Both the position numbers and the translations under genes were made by a program. A DNA stretch of 20,467 bases, taken from the NCBI GenBank assembly GCA_038223055.1, contig JBBRHF010000068.1:1-20467 (forward strand). Reading direction: 5' to 3'. This document shows, piece by piece, positions 7,864 to 13,629 of the stretch. The first letter of the stretch is position 1, and every line of letters starts with the position of its first letter. The notes under the pieces are model-generated. The model was not told where the DNA came from and ran no database searches. It saw only the letters and a program-made list of their open reading frames with translations. The DNA comes from JBBRHF01 sp038223055. Its GTDB lineage: Bacteria; Actinomycetota; Actinomycetes; JACCUZ01.

Positions 7864-7955
7864 GGGGTCGGGTTCATGGGGTCGGGGTCATGGGGTCGGG
7901 GTCATGGGGTCGGGTCATGGGGTCGGGTCATGGGGTCGGGTCATGGGAGGGTCAG
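7861..7955. repeat. 13/14-bp tandem array carrying the dnaE2 start codon and a chain of mini-ORFs
   Basis: Six units of CATGGGGTCGGG plus one or two bases (three of 14 bp, then three of 13 bp) and a degenerate seventh. On the minus strand each gives ATG after ACCCGACCCC. ATGs lie at 7944, 7931, 7918, 7905, 7891, 7877 and 7863, the last being dnaE2. Every one of the first six opens a short frame (MTPTP, MNPTP, MTRPHDPTP and similar) whose TGA overlaps a later ATG as ATGA. The frame opened at 7877 ends on the dnaE2 ATG. No Shine-Dalgarno sequence is present. Confidence 0.9.
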
Positions 7956-7972
7956 GGTTCCGGCGACGAGGA

Positions 7973-8392
7973 TCAGCTGGCCCGGGAAGCCAACTGAGGC
8001 AGCACCGGCTGGTGAGCCAGGCCGAGCGTGGTTTCGACCAGAGCGAGAAAGATCTGGGCGTCGCGCAGCAGGTCGTCGGCCTCCCGCGCGCTGACCGCGC
8101 GGGTCAGACCGGCTTCGGCTGCGGCTCGCTTGCCCGCCCCGGCCGCAAAGAAGGCCGCCCACTCGCCGAGCTCGGGAGCCACCTGCGGGAGCAGTGCCCA
8201 GGCACTGCGGGGGCGCTTAGTCACGACCGGCCGGGTGCGCACGGCTAGGACGGCGGCCGTCGTGTGCAGCGCACCTCGGTGGGCCGCGGCGTAGCGCTCT
8301 ATCGGGACCGTGGTCGTCATCGCCTGGGCAAGGTCGTGGCCGGCGAGCTCGAGCAGATCGTGGGCCGCGGCGACGACCGGTGGACGGCTCAT
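7973..8392 (-). CDS. SAV_6107 family HEPN-domain protein
   Basis: A 139-residue, mostly helical, Ala-rich protein beginning MSRPPVVAAAHDLLELAGHD and containing RYAAAHRGALHTTAAVLAVR. This fits the actinobacterial SAV_6107 family, assigned to the HEPN superfamily. R33-x4-H38 matches the R-x4-6-H pattern that is catalytic in HEPN ribonucleases, but in this family I cannot say it is active. The ATG at 8392 begins two bases after the TAA of the DUF6504 gene, implying translational coupling; the frame could extend upstream only through an antisense-like frame of DUF6504. dnaE2 follows 109 bp downstream. The position between a LexA-controlled promoter and dnaE2 suggests a role in damage-induced mutagenesis or a stress response, which is inference from context. 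Confidence 0.85.
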   Translation of the reverse strand: MSRPPVVAAAHDLLELAGHDLAQAMTTTVPIERYAAAHRGALHTTAAVLAVRTRPVVTKRPRSAWALLPQVAPELGEWAAFFAAGAGKRAAAEAGLTRAVSAREADDLLRDAQIFLALVETTLGLAHQPVLPQLASRAS

Positions 8393-8394
8393 CG

Positions 8395-8820
8395 TTAGTC
8401 CATCGCCCGCAGCAGCACCCAGCCACCGCCGACCCAGTCGAAGCACAGGTCGTAGACCCCCGTGCCGAAGTCCCGACCCCGGCTCGCCTCCACTCGCCAG
8501 ACCTCGCGCTCCCGGCCGTCGAGGGTCAGGGTGGCGGTGCCCGGGGACTCGCTCGCTGGCCGATCGGCACCCCGGGCGACGGCACCCCGGGCGTCGGCGG
8601 TGGCGGCGCCCGCGGCGCCCGCGGCGTCGGCGGCGTCGGCGGCGTCGGCGGCGTCGGCGGCGTCGGCGCCCGCGGGGTCGGCGCCTTTCCACCAGGCGCC
8701 GGTCTCCACCCAGTGCGCGAGCACCCCGCGAATGACATAGAGCCGGCCGCGCCACAGGAACTCCGAGGGCTCCTCGTCGCGCCGTCGCACGTCTACCAGG
8801 TCGTCGTAACGCCTCGACAT
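8395..8820 (-). CDS. DUF6504 family protein, first gene of the SOS cassette
   Basis: A 141-residue protein beginning MSRRYDDLVDVRRRDEEPSEFLWRGRLYVIRGVLAHWVETGAWW and ending YDLCFDWVGGGWVLLRAMD. The two conserved blocks, with their Trp-rich motifs, fit DUF6504, a small actinobacterial domain of unknown role often encoded near Y-family or DnaE2 polymerases. Between them lies a low-complexity Ala-Asp segment (about residues 47-70) produced by a 9-bp DNA repeat. The ATG at 8820 has AGGAG six bases upstream; a longer frame to 9273 would run across the LexA box and promoter, so it is rejected. The gene is 58 bp downstream of the LexA palindrome and two bases ahead of the SAV_6107 start, so the two and dnaE2 probably share one SOS-induced transcript. 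Confidence 0.82.
   Translation of the reverse strand: MSRRYDDLVDVRRRDEEPSEFLWRGRLYVIRGVLAHWVETGAWWKGADPAGADAADAADAADAADAAGAAGAATADARGAVARGADRPASESPGTATLTLDGREREVWRVEASRGRDFGTGVYDLCFDWVGGGWVLLRAMD
8621..8665. repeat. 9-bp in-frame repeat inside the DUF6504 gene
   Basis: Five exact copies of GCGGCGTCG. On the minus strand they encode a run of Ala-Asp-Ala triplets. As the unit is three codons, copy-number changes keep the frame and would only lengthen or shorten the linker. Confidence 0.9.
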
Positions 8821-8877
8821 GATGTCTCCTCTCGGCGGCGGGGACGACTGGTCGTGCTGTCCCTCACCCGGATCACT

Positions 8878-8899
8878 TGATCGAACAGATGTTCGATCA
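8878..8899. promoter_or_regulatory. LexA-binding SOS box
   Basis: A perfect inverted repeat of nine-base arms around AGAT, with the core TCGAAC-N4-GTTCGA at 8881-8896. This is the known LexA consensus of Actinobacteria and other Gram-positives. It lies 57 bp before the DUF6504 ATG and just downstream of a candidate -10, where a repressor would block transcription. It should make the DUF6504, SAV_6107 and dnaE2 cassette damage-inducible. It is also 66 bp upstream of the divergent ybaK-like start, where an effect is less likely. Confidence 0.93.
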
Positions 8900-8907
8900 G
8901 ATATCAG

Positions 8908-8937
8908 AGTAAACCCCGGCACCGACAGAACCGTCAA
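8908..8937 (-). promoter_or_regulatory. Candidate promoter of the DUF6504-SAV_6107-dnaE2 cassette
   Basis: On the minus strand TTGACG (8937-8932), an 18-bp spacer and TTTACT (8913-8908) form a plausible -35/-10 pair. The LexA palindrome begins nine bases downstream, so it would cover the transcription start. The 5' leader to the DUF6504 ATG would be about 80 nt. Confidence 0.5.
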
Positions 8938-8951
8938 GTCCCCCCGCTCGC

Positions 8952-8957
8952 TACCCT
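8952..8957 (+). promoter_or_regulatory. -10 hexamer of a leaderless ybaK-like gene
   Basis: TACCCT followed by eight bases and ATG at 8966. No ribosome site lies before this ATG. The TANNNT-N7-8-start arrangement is that of leaderless transcripts common in Actinobacteria. Confidence 0.5.
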
Positions 8958-8965
8958 TCCCGGCC

Positions 8966-9460
8966 ATGGAACCCATCCCCCGCGACCCGTCCACGCACCC
9001 CTCGGTCCGGCGCGTCACCGAGGAGCTGATCCGCAAAGACGTCACCGGCCGGGTCCGCACCCTCGACGGCGCGGCGCGCACGGCCGCCCAGGCCGCGGCC
9101 GAGCTGGGCGTCGAGCCGGCCCAGATCGCCAACTCGCTGATCTTCGACGCCGACGGCACCCCCCTGCTGGTGCTCGCCTCGGGCGGGCACCGCGTCGACA
9201 CGGGCAAGGTCGCGGCATACGTCGGGGCGAGCAGCGTCGCGCGGGCTACCCCGGAGTTCGTGCGTAGCCACACCGGCTTCGCGATCGGCGGCGTGGCCCC
9301 GGTGGCGCACCCCGAACCACTGCGGACACTGGTGGACGTCGACCTCGAGCGCTACGAGCAGGTGTGGGCCGCCGCCGGCCACCCGCACACCGTCTTCCCG
9401 ACCACCTATGCCGAGCTGGTCCGCATTACCGGCGGCACCCCGGCCGAGATCGGCGAGTGA
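8966..9460 (+). CDS. YbaK/EbsC-family aminoacyl-tRNA deacylase homologue
   Basis: A 164-residue protein with one YbaK/ProX-like domain: SVRRVTEELIRKDVTGRVRTLD, AAAELGVEPAQIANSLIFDADGTPLLVLASGGHRVD, then FAIGGVAPVAHPEPLRTLVD. Members of this family hydrolyse mischarged tRNAs such as Ala- or Cys-tRNAPro in trans. The Lys that many family members carry at the QIxKSLxF position, equivalent to the key Lys of YbaK, is Asn here (QIANSLIF), so the classic activity should not be assumed. The ATG at 8966 follows TACCCT by eight bases with no Shine-Dalgarno, which suggests leaderless expression; the open frame back to 8819 would cross the divergent promoter and SOS box. The gene is divergent from the SOS cassette and convergent with the GDPD gene. 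Confidence 0.88.
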   Translation: MEPIPRDPSTHPSVRRVTEELIRKDVTGRVRTLDGAARTAAQAAAELGVEPAQIANSLIFDADGTPLLVLASGGHRVDTGKVAAYVGASSVARATPEFVRSHTGFAIGGVAPVAHPEPLRTLVDVDLERYEQVWAAAGHPHTVFPTTYAELVRITGGTPAEIGE

Positions 9461-9464
9461 CCGC

Positions 9465-9548
9465 GACCAGTCACCCAGCCGACAGTCACCCAGCCGACAG
9501 TCACCCAGCCAGACGATCCCCCAGCCAGACGATCCCCCAGCCAGACGA
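9465..9548. repeat. Two adjoining 15/16-bp tandem arrays between convergent genes
   Basis: Three copies of GAC(C)AGTCACCCAGCC (9465-9510) run straight into about two and a half copies of AGACGATCCCCCAGCC (9511-9548). Both unit types end in CCCAGCC, so one probably derived from the other. The arrays fill almost the whole 94-bp gap between the ybaK-like stop and the GDPD stop. I see no separate terminator hairpin. Confidence 0.9.
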
Positions 9549-9554
9549 TCACCG

Positions 9555-10214
9555 TCAGGACTGCGGCTCGCGCAGCCCGCGCAGCAGGTCGAGGTTCTTG
9601 CTGATGACCGCGTCCACCCCGAGGCGCCGGGCGTCGGCCAGCTCTCCCGGCGTGTCGACCGGCCAGGTCATGACGACCTCGGTGCGACCAGCCAGCTCGG
9701 CGACGAGCTCGGGGGTGAGCAGGGAGCGACGGACGGACACGCCGTACGCCGGGTGCGCGGCAAGCCGTCGTCGCAGCCGCAGCACCGCAGCGCGGTTGCT
9801 GGCGGAGAGAACCCGTCGTACGGGCGGGTCGAAGACCTCCAGCGAGGCCCACCGCTTGGTGCAGACGGTCAACGCGGCGCCGGGCGCCAGGTCGCGCAGC
9901 GTCGCCGCGGTCCTCGGCGCCACCTGCGGGTGCGCGCCCTTGAGGTCGATCATCAGCCGCGATCTGCCGTCGAGGGCTGCCACGAGCTCGGCCAGCTCAA
10001 GCGGCTCGTGGTCGCGCCGGTGCACGAGCTGACCCCGGTCCCACATATAGGGCAGCCCCCCCGTGGTCTTGAGGTGGCGCACCTCCAGCCGGCCACGGTA
10101 GGCGTGCACGTCGGCCTCGACCAGATCGACCCCCGCGTCGAGTGCGGCGCGCAGGCCGGCCACGGAGTTCCCCGCCCGATGCGCGATCGTCAGCAGGCGC
10201 CCGCCGCGAACCAT
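9555..10214 (-). CDS. Glycerophosphodiester phosphodiesterase family protein
   Basis: A 219-residue GDPD-fold protein, slightly short for the family. LLTIAHRAGNS holds the catalytic His H12 and Arg, and LVEADVHAYRG gives the metal-binding E33-x-D35. The second His of the family HD motif appears as RHLK (H47), so the following Asp is lost. Later landmarks are SRLMIDLKGAH, YGVSVRRSLLTPELV and VVMTWPVDTPGELADARRLGVDAVISKNLDLL, the usual closing strand of the barrel. There is no signal peptide, so it should act in the cytoplasm on glycerophosphodiesters from phospholipid turnover, or on a related substrate. The ATG at 10214 has only a weak GAGAGA upstream. It lies 29 bp after the LPG-synthase-like gene and is probably co-transcribed with it. 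Confidence 0.85.
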   Translation of the reverse strand: MVRGGRLLTIAHRAGNSVAGLRAALDAGVDLVEADVHAYRGRLEVRHLKTTGGLPYMWDRGQLVHRRDHEPLELAELVAALDGRSRLMIDLKGAHPQVAPRTAATLRDLAPGAALTVCTKRWASLEVFDPPVRRVLSASNRAAVLRLRRRLAAHPAYGVSVRRSLLTPELVAELAGRTEVVMTWPVDTPGELADARRLGVDAVISKNLDLLRGLREPQS

Positions 10215-10243
10215 AGCTGAAGTCTCTCAGGCCGGTCGGGCGG

Positions 10244-11140
10244 TCAGGCGGCGACGGCCACAACGGTGCCGACGGCTAGGTCACGGCGCTGCCACCGGCG
10301 TACGGCGAGGCTGCCCCCACCGATCAGTAGCGCGGGCAGCCAGGCGAGCAGCGCGGTGAGCGCGACGGCGCCGAGCGCGGCCGACCAGGTCACCCCGAGG
10401 GAGGCAAGGCCGAGGACCAGCGCTCCCTCGCGGGGGCTGGCGCCGTTCATGCCGGGGATGATGCCGGCGACCTGGCTGGCTCCGAACACACCGAGCAGCG
10501 CCACCGGCGAAACCTCTTGGCCCATAGCGTGCACAGTACTGACCAGCAGGCCGATGATGGTCAGCTGGTAGGCCATCGAGAGCACAATGCCCTTGGCGAC
10601 CACGGAGGCCGAGGGCAGCGGGCGACCCGCGAGCAGGCCTGGACGGACCCGGCGCAGCGCGAGGGCGCCGAGCAGCACCACGGCGGCGATGCCCAGCGAT
10701 CCGGCCAACACCTTCGGCGGCAGCGCCGAGCCGGAGACGACGACGAACACGGTCAGCCCCAGTGCCCCGATGAACCGGTCCAGCGCCACCTCGGCGATGG
10801 CGTGCGGGCGCACCATCCCCGCGTCGTGCAACGTGTGGATGCGCCACAAGTCGGCGCCGACGTGACCCGGGGAGACCAGCCCGAGCAGCTCGCTCTCGGC
10901 GTAGCGGCGCAGGTGCCAGCGCCGGGACCGGCCGCTGGCGGACAGCGCGTGCCAGCGCAGCGGGCACAGCACGTACTTGCCGAACGCCCACGGTCCCAAC
11001 CCGACCAGGGCCGGCAGCAGGGAGGCGTGCGGAACGCGGCCGAAACTCCACGCCGAGACGGCGACGGCCACGAGGAGCCCCAAAGCACGCAGCCACGGAC
11101 TGGCCAGGAGGGCGCGAGCGACCTTCGACGCTTGCTGCAT
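10244..11140 (-). CDS. UPF0104 / lysylphosphatidylglycerol synthase-type transmembrane protein
   Basis: A 298-residue integral membrane protein with about seven hydrophobic helices. Family signatures are YAESELLGLVSPGHVGADLWRIHTLHD and the motif GASPREGALVLGLASLGVTW, matching the UPF0104/LPG_synthase_TM (AglD/MprF N-terminal flippase-like) family. It lacks the soluble aminoacyl transfer domain of MprF. Such proteins are thought to move or modify lipids or lipid-linked sugars; the substrate is not predictable. The ATG at 11140 has GGAG nine bases upstream. It is followed by the GDPD gene 29 bp later and is divergent from the CrtA-like gene across a 137-bp region (11141-11277). The pairing with a phosphodiesterase suggests a phospholipid-related role. 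Confidence 0.85.
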   Translation of the reverse strand: MQQASKVARALLASPWLRALGLLVAVAVSAWSFGRVPHASLLPALVGLGPWAFGKYVLCPLRWHALSASGRSRRWHLRRYAESELLGLVSPGHVGADLWRIHTLHDAGMVRPHAIAEVALDRFIGALGLTVFVVVSGSALPPKVLAGSLGIAAVVLLGALALRRVRPGLLAGRPLPSASVVAKGIVLSMAYQLTIIGLLVSTVHAMGQEVSPVALLGVFGASQVAGIIPGMNGASPREGALVLGLASLGVTWSAALGAVALTALLAWLPALLIGGGSLAVRRWQRRDLAVGTVVAVAA

Positions 11141-11264
11141 GAGGTGGGCTCCGGCGGATATGCGTTGCGAGGAGGCCGGCCCAGCTGAGCAGCCGGGTGG
11201 CCTGGCTGATTCTTACCCCTATCGGCACCGCGCCACCCCCATCTGAGCAAACTCTGAGGAAAAC

Positions 11265-11270
11265 TAGGGT
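11265..11270 (+). promoter_or_regulatory. -10 hexamer of the leaderless crtA-like gene
   Basis: TAGGGT followed by seven bases and GTG at 11278. The same TAGGGT hexamer precedes the starts of the VOC and crtI-like genes. No convincing -35 is seen. Confidence 0.5.
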
Positions 11271-11277
11271 GGCGGGG

Positions 11278-11973
11278 GTGAGCGACGCTCCGGCGCTGGT
11301 GACGGTGCACCTGTGGGGGGTTCGCCCACGCGAGGTCCCCCGAGCCCTGCTTCGGATGGGGCTGGACCGGGGGCCGCTGCGACGTACGCCGGGCCTGCGC
11401 TTCGCCAAGCTGGTGGGAACCGGGCGCGGGCGAACCTTCACCCCGCGCGACGCCGATCCGCGCCATTGGGGGATCGTCGCGTCGTGGGACTCGACCGCGG
11501 CGGCGGCCCGGTTCGAGGCGGGTCAGGTCGCGGCCGCGTGGGGCCGCCTGGCCGAGGAACGCCTGCGGCTCTCGCTGCGCCCGATCGCCAGCCGCGGGTC
11601 GTGGGCCGGCCGGAGGCCGTTCGGGGATCCGATCGCTACGCCGTACGACGGGGCGGTGGCGGCGCTGACCCGGGCCCGCATCGCGGCGCGCCACCAGGTC
11701 ACATTCTGGCGGTCGGTCCCTCCGGTGACCCTGGACCTGGCGCGGTCGCCGGGTTTACGCCTCGCGGTCGGTATCGGTGAGGCGCCGGTCGGCCTGCAGG
11801 GGACGCTGAGCCTGTGGGAGTCTGCCGCGGCCCTGACGGGGTTCGCGCACCGGGGCGCGGCCCATGTCGAGGCCGTGCGCCGGACCGGGGAGGTCGGGTG
11901 GTACAGCGAGGAACTGTTCGCCCGGTTCGCCGTCCTCGACGTCCGCGGCACCTACCGCGGCCGGACCCCGTGA
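11278..11973 (+). CDS. CrtA-like (spheroidene monooxygenase family) carotenoid ketolase
   Basis: A 231-residue protein close in length to CrtA of purple bacteria. Recognisable blocks are VTVHLWGVRPREVPRALLRM, LRFAKLVGTGRGRTFTPRDADPRHWGIVASWD, AVGIGEAPVGLQGTLSLWES and GWYSEELFARFAVLD, the core of the spheroidene monooxygenase family. CrtA is an oxygen-dependent, haem-containing enzyme that adds keto groups at C-2 of acyclic carotenoids; actinobacterial members are mostly uncharacterised. I prefer the GTG at 11278, seven bases after TAGGGT, as a leaderless start; GTG at 11269 is in frame and gives three more residues. It heads the plus-strand pigment cluster, with the crtO-type gene 45 bp downstream, which supports a role in carotenoid tailoring. 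Substrate and product are inferred. Confidence 0.8.
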   Translation: MSDAPALVTVHLWGVRPREVPRALLRMGLDRGPLRRTPGLRFAKLVGTGRGRTFTPRDADPRHWGIVASWDSTAAAARFEAGQVAAAWGRLAEERLRLSLRPIASRGSWAGRRPFGDPIATPYDGAVAALTRARIAARHQVTFWRSVPPVTLDLARSPGLRLAVGIGEAPVGLQGTLSLWESAAALTGFAHRGAAHVEAVRRTGEVGWYSEELFARFAVLDVRGTYRGRTP

Positions 11974-12005
11974 CGCGCTCGCCGTGAGGGTCCTGATCAC
12001 CCATC

Positions 12006-12011
12006 TAGACT
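12006..12011 (+). promoter_or_regulatory. -10 hexamer of the leaderless crtO-type gene
   Basis: TAGACT followed by seven bases and GTG at 12019, with no ribosome site between. This suggests an internal promoter within the pigment cluster. Confidence 0.45.
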
Positions 12012-12018
12012 CCGGCCC

Positions 12019-13629
12019 GTGACCGGCCAACGCAGCGGCGAGCGCCACGCCGGCGGGCGGGATGTGGTGGTCGTCGGCAGCGGGCACAACGGCCTGGTCG
12101 CCGCCTGCTACCTGGCCCGGGCCGGCCTCGACGTGGAGGTGGTCGAGCGCGACACGGTGCTCGGGGGCGCGGTCTCGACCGTCGAGCGGTGGCCGGGCTA
12201 CCTCGTCGACCGGGGCTCCAGCGCGCACATCATGATCCGGCACACCGGCATCGTCGAGGACCTCGACCTGGCCGCCTGCGGGCTGACCTACCTCGACATG
12301 GACCCGTGGGGCTTCGCGCCCTTCGGCACCGGTGACGAGCAGCAGGCCATCACCTTCCACGTCAGCCTCGAGCGCACCTGCGGCTCGATCGCCGCGCTCT
12401 GCGGTGAGAAGGACGCCGAGGCCTACCACCGCTTCGCCACCGACTGGGGCGCGCGCAACGAGGCGGTGTTCGCCGCCTTCCAGGACGTGCCGACCGCGGG
12501 CCGGCTCGGTCGCCACCTATGGGGCGCCGGCAAGGTCGCGCGGGTCGGGGGTCTGGAGATGTCGCGCCAGTTCCTGCAGCCGGGCGACCAGCTGCTCGAT
12601 GAGCTGTTCGACGACGAGCGGCTCAAGACGGCCCTGGCCTGGCTCGGCGCGCAGTCCGGCCCGCCCAGCCATGAGGTCGCGACCGGCGACCTCATCGGGT
12701 GGAACGCCTTGATGCACAAGGTCGCGCCGGGCCGGGCGGTCGGCGGGTCGGGTGCCCTGACCCAGGCGCTGGCCGAACGGCTGCGCCGCCTGGGCGGCAC
12801 CGTCCGGCTCGGCGACGGCGCGACCCGCATCACCCGCGTCGGTGACCGGGTCACGGGAGTGCACACCGAGTCCGGCGACCAGATTTCCGCCCGCGCCGTC
12901 GTCGCCGGCTGCCACATCCTCACCACCCTGGAGCTGCTGGGCGATGAGGCACTGACGGCTCGCGCCCGCCGCGCCGTACGCGTCGGCAACGGCCTCGGCA
13001 TGGTCGTGCGCCTCGGCACCACCGCCCTCCCCCACTACCCCGGCGCGGGCGACACCCCGCCGCACTCCGCGATGCAGCTGCTCGCCCCGAGCCGCGCCCA
13101 CCTGCGCGCGGCGTACGGCGAGTTCACCGCGAGCCGTCCGCCGAGCGAGCCGGCCGTCCTGGTCATGTCGTTCTCCTCGCTGGACCCGTCGATCGCGCCG
13201 CCGGGTCGACACAACGTCACGGCGTGGGCGCAGTGGCACCCCTACGAGCTGGCCGGCGGCGAGCGGTGGGACGACATCGGCCGGCGCGAGGCCGACAAGA
13301 TCATCGATCAGGTCGAGAAGGCGGCACCGGGATTCGCCGGCTCGATCGAGCACGTCCACGTGCAGACCCCGCTGGACCTCGAGCGCGAGCTGGGGCTGCG
13401 CCGAGGCAACATCATGCATGTCGAGATGGGCCTGGACTCGATGTTCGTCTACCGCCCGCTGCCCGACCTGTCCGGCTACCGCACCCCCGTGCGCGGCCTC
13501 TACCTCACCGGCGCCTCGACCCACCCCGGCGGCGGGGTCTTCGGGGCGTCCGGGCGAACGGCCGCCCGCGTCGCGCTGCGCGACCGCGGCCGCCGCGGCC
13601 GCCGCGGCCGTCGTGGCTCGTCGTGGTGA
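12019..13629 (+). CDS. CrtO-type carotenoid ketolase/desaturase (FAD-dependent oxidoreductase)
   Basis: A 536-residue phytoene-desaturase-superfamily flavoprotein. The FAD dinucleotide-binding motif is DVVVVGSGHNGLVAACYLARAG (G20-x-G22-x-x-G25), with ERDTVLGG further on. The closing motif GLYLTGASTHPGGGVFGASGRTAARVAL binds the flavin. Length and motifs fit CrtO-type beta-carotene ketolases (about 530 residues) better than CrtI (about 500). The PYROXD2-like branch of the superfamily is an alternative; the neighbours favour a carotenoid role. CrtO adds a 4-keto group to beta rings, and some relatives oxidise acyclic ends. The C-terminus ends in an Arg-Gly-Arg run made by a 9-bp repeat. The GTG at 12019 looks leaderless. 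The stop overlaps the cruF-type start as GTGA, so the next two genes are translationally coupled to it. Confidence 0.75.
   Translation: MTGQRSGERHAGGRDVVVVGSGHNGLVAACYLARAGLDVEVVERDTVLGGAVSTVERWPGYLVDRGSSAHIMIRHTGIVEDLDLAACGLTYLDMDPWGFAPFGTGDEQQAITFHVSLERTCGSIAALCGEKDAEAYHRFATDWGARNEAVFAAFQDVPTAGRLGRHLWGAGKVARVGGLEMSRQFLQPGDQLLDELFDDERLKTALAWLGAQSGPPSHEVATGDLIGWNALMHKVAPGRAVGGSGALTQALAERLRRLGGTVRLGDGATRITRVGDRVTGVHTESGDQISARAVVAGCHILTTLELLGDEALTARARRAVRVGNGLGMVVRLGTTALPHYPGAGDTPPHSAMQLLAPSRAHLRAAYGEFTASRPPSEPAVLVMSFSSLDPSIAPPGRHNVTAWAQWHPYELAGGERWDDIGRREADKIIDQVEKAAPGFAGSIEHVHVQTPLDLERELGLRRGNIMHVEMGLDSMFVYRPLPDLSGYRTPVRGLYLTGASTHPGGGVFGASGRTAARVALRDRGRRGRRGRRGSSW
13585..13611. repeat. 9-bp repeat at the 3' end of the crtO-type gene
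   Basis: Two exact copies and one near copy of CGCGGCCGC, encoding the Arg/Gly tail RGRRGRRGRRG. The array ends 18 bases before the stop codon. Confidence 0.8.

Noticed and set aside
7850..8248. Plus-strand frame through the CATGGGGTCGGG repeats
   Set aside because: Its N-terminus is only translated repeat, and the rest is antisense to the SAV_6107 gene.
8821..9273. Upstream extension of the DUF6504 frame
   Set aside because: It would run antisense to the ybaK-like gene and across the promoter and LexA box. The ATG at 8820 has a proper AGGAG site and matches the family N-terminus.
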